This document shows positions 61,218 to 64,000 of a stretch of DNA of 64,000 nt, in pieces. A program made the position numbers and the translations under genes. This DNA comes from Bacteroidota bacterium (GTDB lineage Bacteria > Bacteroidota > Bacteroidia > Bacteroidales > P3), in assembly GCA_023415495.1 (NCBI GenBank), contig JAEZKK010000011.1, positions 248,001 to 312,000 of the forward strand, read 5' to 3'. Every line of letters begins with the position of its first letter. The first letter of the stretch is position 1. Under the pieces are notes generated by a model, which was not told the DNA's origin, did no database searches, and worked only from the letters and a program-made list of their open reading frames with translations.

Positions 61218-61364
61218 AAGACTTCTTGTTTTCATCTTAAGACTTCTTGTTTATATACGCAGACTTCTTGTCCTTATCTGTAAAGCGGGTTTACAAGTCT
61301 GTAAAGCGGCTTTGTGAGTCTGTAAACCGGCTTTACAGATGTAATATAGAAGTCTTAGTATAGA
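61218..61364 (+). repeat. Phased repeat array H: seven units in a continuous 21-bp register
   Basis: AAGACTTCTTG-type words at 61218, 61239 and 61260 pass in the same register into units at 61281, 61302 and 61323 built on the inverted repeat TGTAAA-N5-TTTACA (best as CTGTAAACCGGCTTTACAG). A seventh unit (61344) has AGAAGTCTT, the first word reversed. Located between DUF748 and the DUF5362 promoter. Confidence 0.8.
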
Positions 61365-61390
61365 ATATCTTAGTCTAAATACAAAATATC

Positions 61391-61422
61391 TTTGTTTAAA
61401 TACAAATAAAACCTTATCTTTG
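61391..61422 (+). promoter_or_regulatory. Promoter of the DUF5362 gene
   Basis: TTTG (61391-61394), a 20-bp spacer and TATCTTTG (61415-61422), a near-ideal match, 30 bp before the ATG. Confidence 0.8.
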
Positions 61423-61451
61423 CGGGATATTAATTTAAATACTGATTTATT

Positions 61452-61952
61452 ATGGAAGAAATTATTAGAAATGAAGGTGTAGATAATGCTAATGCTGAGA
61501 ATTTGGAGAAAAGGGATTTGATTATTAATATGGAGATGGGTAAACATTTCCTTACCTATGCCTTTTGGGGTAAGTTCTTTGGAATCTTATCTTATGTTGG
61601 GGCTGGGTTTATGTTTATTTTCTCGTTGCTTTACTTGTTTATCCCTGATTTTACTTCTTCATTAAATTCGTTTTATGGCGAATATGCAGGTGTTTTAAGT
61701 TTTTTGCTTTTTCTCTTTTGTGCCATTTTATACTTTGTCTTTGGATGGCTTTTGATGAAATCATCTAAATCGACTAAGATAGGAATTAAAGAAAATAATC
61801 AAATTCAAATTCAAGAGGGTACAAAGAACCTTGCTTTACTGATGAAGTTTATGGGAATAGCAACTATTATTGGCTTCTTCCTTTATGTTATAATAGTGAT
61901 TATAATGATAGTAAACGGAGTGAATACTGCTGTTGAAAACATTAACTACTAA
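61452..61952 (+). CDS. DUF5362 family membrane protein
   Basis: 166 residues with three to four hydrophobic segments: FGILSYVGAGFMFIFSLLYL (about 38), VLSFLLFLFCAILYFVFGWL (about 77) and MGIATIIGFFLYVIIVIIMI (about 135). The cytoplasmic stretch SKSTKIGIKENNQIQIQEGT between helices matches the DUF5362 layout of Bacteroidota. Function unknown. Its 3' end faces porT, 2 bp away. Confidence 0.8.
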   Translation: MEEIIRNEGVDNANAENLEKRDLIINMEMGKHFLTYAFWGKFFGILSYVGAGFMFIFSLLYLFIPDFTSSLNSFYGEYAGVLSFLLFLFCAILYFVFGWLLMKSSKSTKIGIKENNQIQIQEGTKNLALLMKFMGIATIIGFFLYVIIVIIMIVNGVNTAVENINY

Positions 61953-61954
61953 TC

Positions 61955-62677
61955 TTATTCAAAGGTAAAATTTAGGTAGAAGATTTGGGTTTTGTATTTG
62001 TCTATTATGTTTGAGAAGGGTTTGTGGGGTTCGGGAATTATCATATTATTGAAACTAAAGGAACTCTTTAGCTCTATGCCAAACTTGAAATAGGTTAGGT
62101 AGAAATCAAACCCTGCTCCTAAGGTGTACATCCAATCGTTATTATCCAAACGGATTAATTCATCCTCATCAGCTATCCTTTTTTTCTTAAGCGATGCAAG
62201 GTCATAAGCATGTTTTACTCCAGTAATAATATATGGACGGAAATTCCTCCAACGGCGGGATTGGGTTTTAAACTCTAATGGGGTTTCGAGATAGATTGCC
62301 TCGAAATTGTTTGACTCTATTCTTTGTCGATTATAATAATCCAATGTATAATAGTTAAACCTCCTATCACTAAAAGATATGGTGGGTGTTAGTCGTAGTC
62401 TAAGATATTCAAAGATTTTCAATTCTCCTATTACCCCAACATGGAAACCATGCTGAGCCTCCACATTCATCCCAAGTACCTGCTCTGGGTTAGGTAATGG
62501 GTCTTTAACCTTTAGCATTGATGCAAACTGATTATAACCCAGATTAAACCCGAAATGAATCCTCTTTATATCATAGTGAGGGAGATTCATCGGCTTTGAT
62601 TGAGCAAAGGAATTTATCGCAATTAATGATATTGCAATAAGGGTTAGGAATGTGAAAATCTTGGATTTATTTCTCAC
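61955..62677 (-). CDS. porT: PorT-family outer-membrane protein (type IX secretion)
   Basis: Beta-barrel protein required for type IX secretion in Porphyromonas. Signal peptide (ending INSFAQ), then strands typical of PorT: RIHFGFNLGYNQFASMLKV (about 39), LEYLRLRLTPTISFSDRRFN-like segment (about 87), YLETPLEFKTQSRRWRNFRP (about 124) and YLTYFKFGIELKSSFSF (about 193), ending FYLNFTFE. The length (240) fits. It usually sits beside ubiE; here an alcohol dehydrogenase gene precedes it. Its presence suggests the organism may use T9SS, though no other component is in view. Confidence 0.85.
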   Translation of the reverse strand: MRNKSKIFTFLTLIAISLIAINSFAQSKPMNLPHYDIKRIHFGFNLGYNQFASMLKVKDPLPNPEQVLGMNVEAQHGFHVGVIGELKIFEYLRLRLTPTISFSDRRFNYYTLDYYNRQRIESNNFEAIYLETPLEFKTQSRRWRNFRPYIITGVKHAYDLASLKKKRIADEDELIRLDNNDWMYTLGAGFDFYLTYFKFGIELKSSFSFNNMIIPEPHKPFSNIIDKYKTQIFYLNFTFE

Positions 62678-62679
62678 TC

Positions 62680-63834
62680 TTATAGTCTGCTGATTAATAT
62701 TTCTCTTATAATATCTGGGGTTATACTTTCATTCTCTCCAATATTCCATCCCCTCTCTTCCATTCTCTTTACAATAGGCTCAATGCAATTCTTATCAAGA
62801 TTAATCTCTGATAGTCTAATAGGAACGTCTATTGATGAGAAGAAATCCTCAGTTCTTTGGATAGCTTCTTCAATTGCAGCTTCTGAATCTATATTCTTGA
62901 TTCCAAAAACTCTTTCAGCATATTGAATTAGTTTATCATGCTTTTCGTGTTTCATCCTTCTCATAACTCCCGGTAGAACAATTGCAAGGGTTATTGCATG
63001 GTCGATATTATGAAAAGCTGTAAGCTCATGTCCAATTAAATGTGTTGACCAATCCTCTGGAACTCCACAAGCAATAAGTCCATTTAACCCCATTGTTGCA
63101 GCCCACATTAGGTTTGCTCTTGTATCATAATCCATTGGGTTTCCCTTTAGTTTTGGAGCTTCCTCAAGCAGAGTGATTAAAATGCTTTCAGCAAATCTAT
63201 CTGATATTTGATTATTTACAGGATAAGTTAGGTATTGCTCCATAACGTGAACAAATGTGTCTACTATCCCGTTTCCAACCTGACGCCATGGAAGAGAAAA
63301 TGTTGTTTGAGGGTCAAGTATTGAAAACACAGGGAAGCATTTTTCGCTATGGAAGGAAAGTTTTAGGTTCTTTTCTCCATTAGTAATCACTGAGCCCTTA
63401 TTCATTTCAGAGCCAGTAGCTGGAAGAGTTAGAACAGTGCCAAAAGGGAGAGCTTTTTCAATATTTCTTCCTCCAGTTTCTAAAATACTCCAAGCATTAT
63501 CATTAATATAAAATGCAGCAGAAATAAACTTAGTAGCGTCTATTACCGAGCCACCTCCAACAGGTAATAAGAAATCGATATTATTCTCTTTAGTATATTC
63601 TACACATTTCATGCAGGTCTCATATCTTGGATTTGGCTCAATCCCAGAGAACTCAAAAACCTCTCTGTCTCCCAAAGCCTTAATAACTTGGTCGTAAACT
63701 CCGTTTTTCTTAATACTGCCACCACCATAAATAATTAATACTCTCTTGTCTTTATCAATAAGTTTAGAAAGCTTGGAAATAGTATCTTTACCAAATATTA
63801 TCCTTGTAGGATTATAAAAATTAAAATTATTCAT
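62680..63834 (-). CDS. Iron-containing alcohol dehydrogenase (YqhD/BDH type)
   Basis: NAD(P)-dependent aldehyde/alcohol oxidoreductase, group III. N-terminal YNPTRIIFGKDTISKL, then the nucleotide-binding VLIIYGGGSIKKNGVYDQV (about 34) and PVGGGSVIDATKFISA (about 93), and iron ligands in GHELTAFHNIDHAITLAIVL (about 264). GGGSIKKNG resembles the NADPH-preferring YqhD/butanol dehydrogenases. 384 residues, standard. Lies between porT and a sugar kinase gene end, with 2-16 bp gaps, so likely co-transcribed. Confidence 0.93.
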   Translation of the reverse strand: MNNFNFYNPTRIIFGKDTISKLSKLIDKDKRVLIIYGGGSIKKNGVYDQVIKALGDREVFEFSGIEPNPRYETCMKCVEYTKENNIDFLLPVGGGSVIDATKFISAAFYINDNAWSILETGGRNIEKALPFGTVLTLPATGSEMNKGSVITNGEKNLKLSFHSEKCFPVFSILDPQTTFSLPWRQVGNGIVDTFVHVMEQYLTYPVNNQISDRFAESILITLLEEAPKLKGNPMDYDTRANLMWAATMGLNGLIACGVPEDWSTHLIGHELTAFHNIDHAITLAIVLPGVMRRMKHEKHDKLIQYAERVFGIKNIDSEAAIEEAIQRTEDFFSSIDVPIRLSEINLDKNCIEPIVKRMEERGWNIGENESITPDIIREILISRL

Positions 63835-63850
63835 ATACTTTTTTGGTTTT

Positions 63851-64000
63851 TTAGTTTTGTAATTTACTTGTTATCTCTTTATATAATAAATCTTTTTCAA
63901 TAGGCACAACTCCAATCCTTTCGCATACCAAACCTCCAGAGAGGTTAGATATTTGAGCAATTAGCTTAGAGTCTAATCCTAATGCCAAGCAAATTGTAGA
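63851..64000 (-). CDS. PfkB-family sugar kinase C-terminus, HldE/RfaE-like (cut off by window)
   Basis: Only the last 49 codons are visible. They read STICLALGLDSKLIAQISNL, then SGGLVCERIGVVPIEKDLLY and a charged tail before TAA. The pattern of small residues followed by G-x-V-x-x-x-x-G-x-x-x-I matches the end of PfkB kinases, best the heptose-7-phosphate kinase domain of HldE/RfaE. Family call moderate, exact substrate uncertain. Probably transcribed into the alcohol dehydrogenase gene 16 bp downstream. Confidence 0.6.
   Translation of the reverse strand, partial: STICLALGLDSKLIAQISNLSGGLVCERIGVVPIEKDLLYKEITSKLQN

Overview
The window is chromosomal DNA of an AT-rich Bacteroidota bacterium, most likely of the order Bacteroidales. 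Support comes from the many promoters of the form TAnnTTTG (often with TTTG about 19-20 bp upstream), weak Shine-Dalgarno sequences, signal peptides and lipoboxes typical of the phylum, a PorT-like type IX secretion protein, a TonB-linked beta-barrel protein, DUF4292, and the coaX-OMP-TPR-lptC cluster. The genus cannot be fixed from what I see. I see no insertion sequence, prophage or CRISPR array.

Layout. 1-7.8 kb (+): end of purL, a secreted C1B peptidase, then coaX, an outer-membrane protein, a TPR protein and lptC. 7.8-8.2 kb (-): tRNA-Arg, tRNA-Pro and tRNA-Ser. 8.4-12.8 kb (-): HhH protein, TlpA-like thioredoxin, TatD, rpsT with tRNA-Glu, a hypothetical gene and a 55-residue ferredoxin missed by long-ORF criteria. 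12.8-19.9 kb (+): MORN-type lipoprotein, lysS, S41 protease, apbE and a RecD/Dda-like helicase. 20.3-24.5 kb: a gene remnant, three secreted unknowns and a hipBA module. 24.5-29.8 kb (-): nucleotidyltransferase, TPR lipoprotein, DUF4292 lipoprotein, ABC-F ATPase. 29.9-34.1 kb: MltD-like transglycosylase, lipoprotein, cyclophilin, pheS, folB. 34-36.8 kb (-): DegT aminotransferase, galE, exosortase-like protein. 37.2-41.8 kb (-): ABC ATPase, membrane protein, YtrA-type GntR regulator, small membrane protein and a large beta-barrel receptor, with a candidate operator at the front. 42.4-50.5 kb (+): LD-carboxypeptidase, yraN, MerR regulator, a phosphatase-like protein lacking catalytic residues, ddl, alkaline phosphatase, ahcY, MsbA-like exporter. 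50.5-52.7 kb (-): cardiolipin-synthase-like protein and a KilA-N gene between 89-bp direct repeats. 53-64 kb: ung, an isolated atpB, a LuxE-like protein, PBP2-rodA-DUF748, DUF5362, porT, an iron alcohol dehydrogenase and the end of a sugar kinase gene.

The genes serve mainly envelope building (coaX cluster, mltD, ldcA, ddl, mrdA-rodA, msbA-like, galE/DegT, porT) and core translation (lysS, pheS, rpsT, four tRNAs).

The most unusual feature lies between genes. Seven intergenic stretches (about 8.59, 20.04, 20.56, 31.44, 42.16, 52.74 and 61.22 kb) hold arrays of short palindromic or inverted 'words' in strict 21-, 22- or 23-bp register, close to two turns of B-DNA. Three share a 35-bp leader and a five-unit layout, but one of them uses a different word; two others share a 70-bp leader with its own promoter-like box and two hairpins. 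One pair differs by exact inversion of a single 15-bp word. I cannot match this to a described element class and think it is the best candidate here for an undescribed system.
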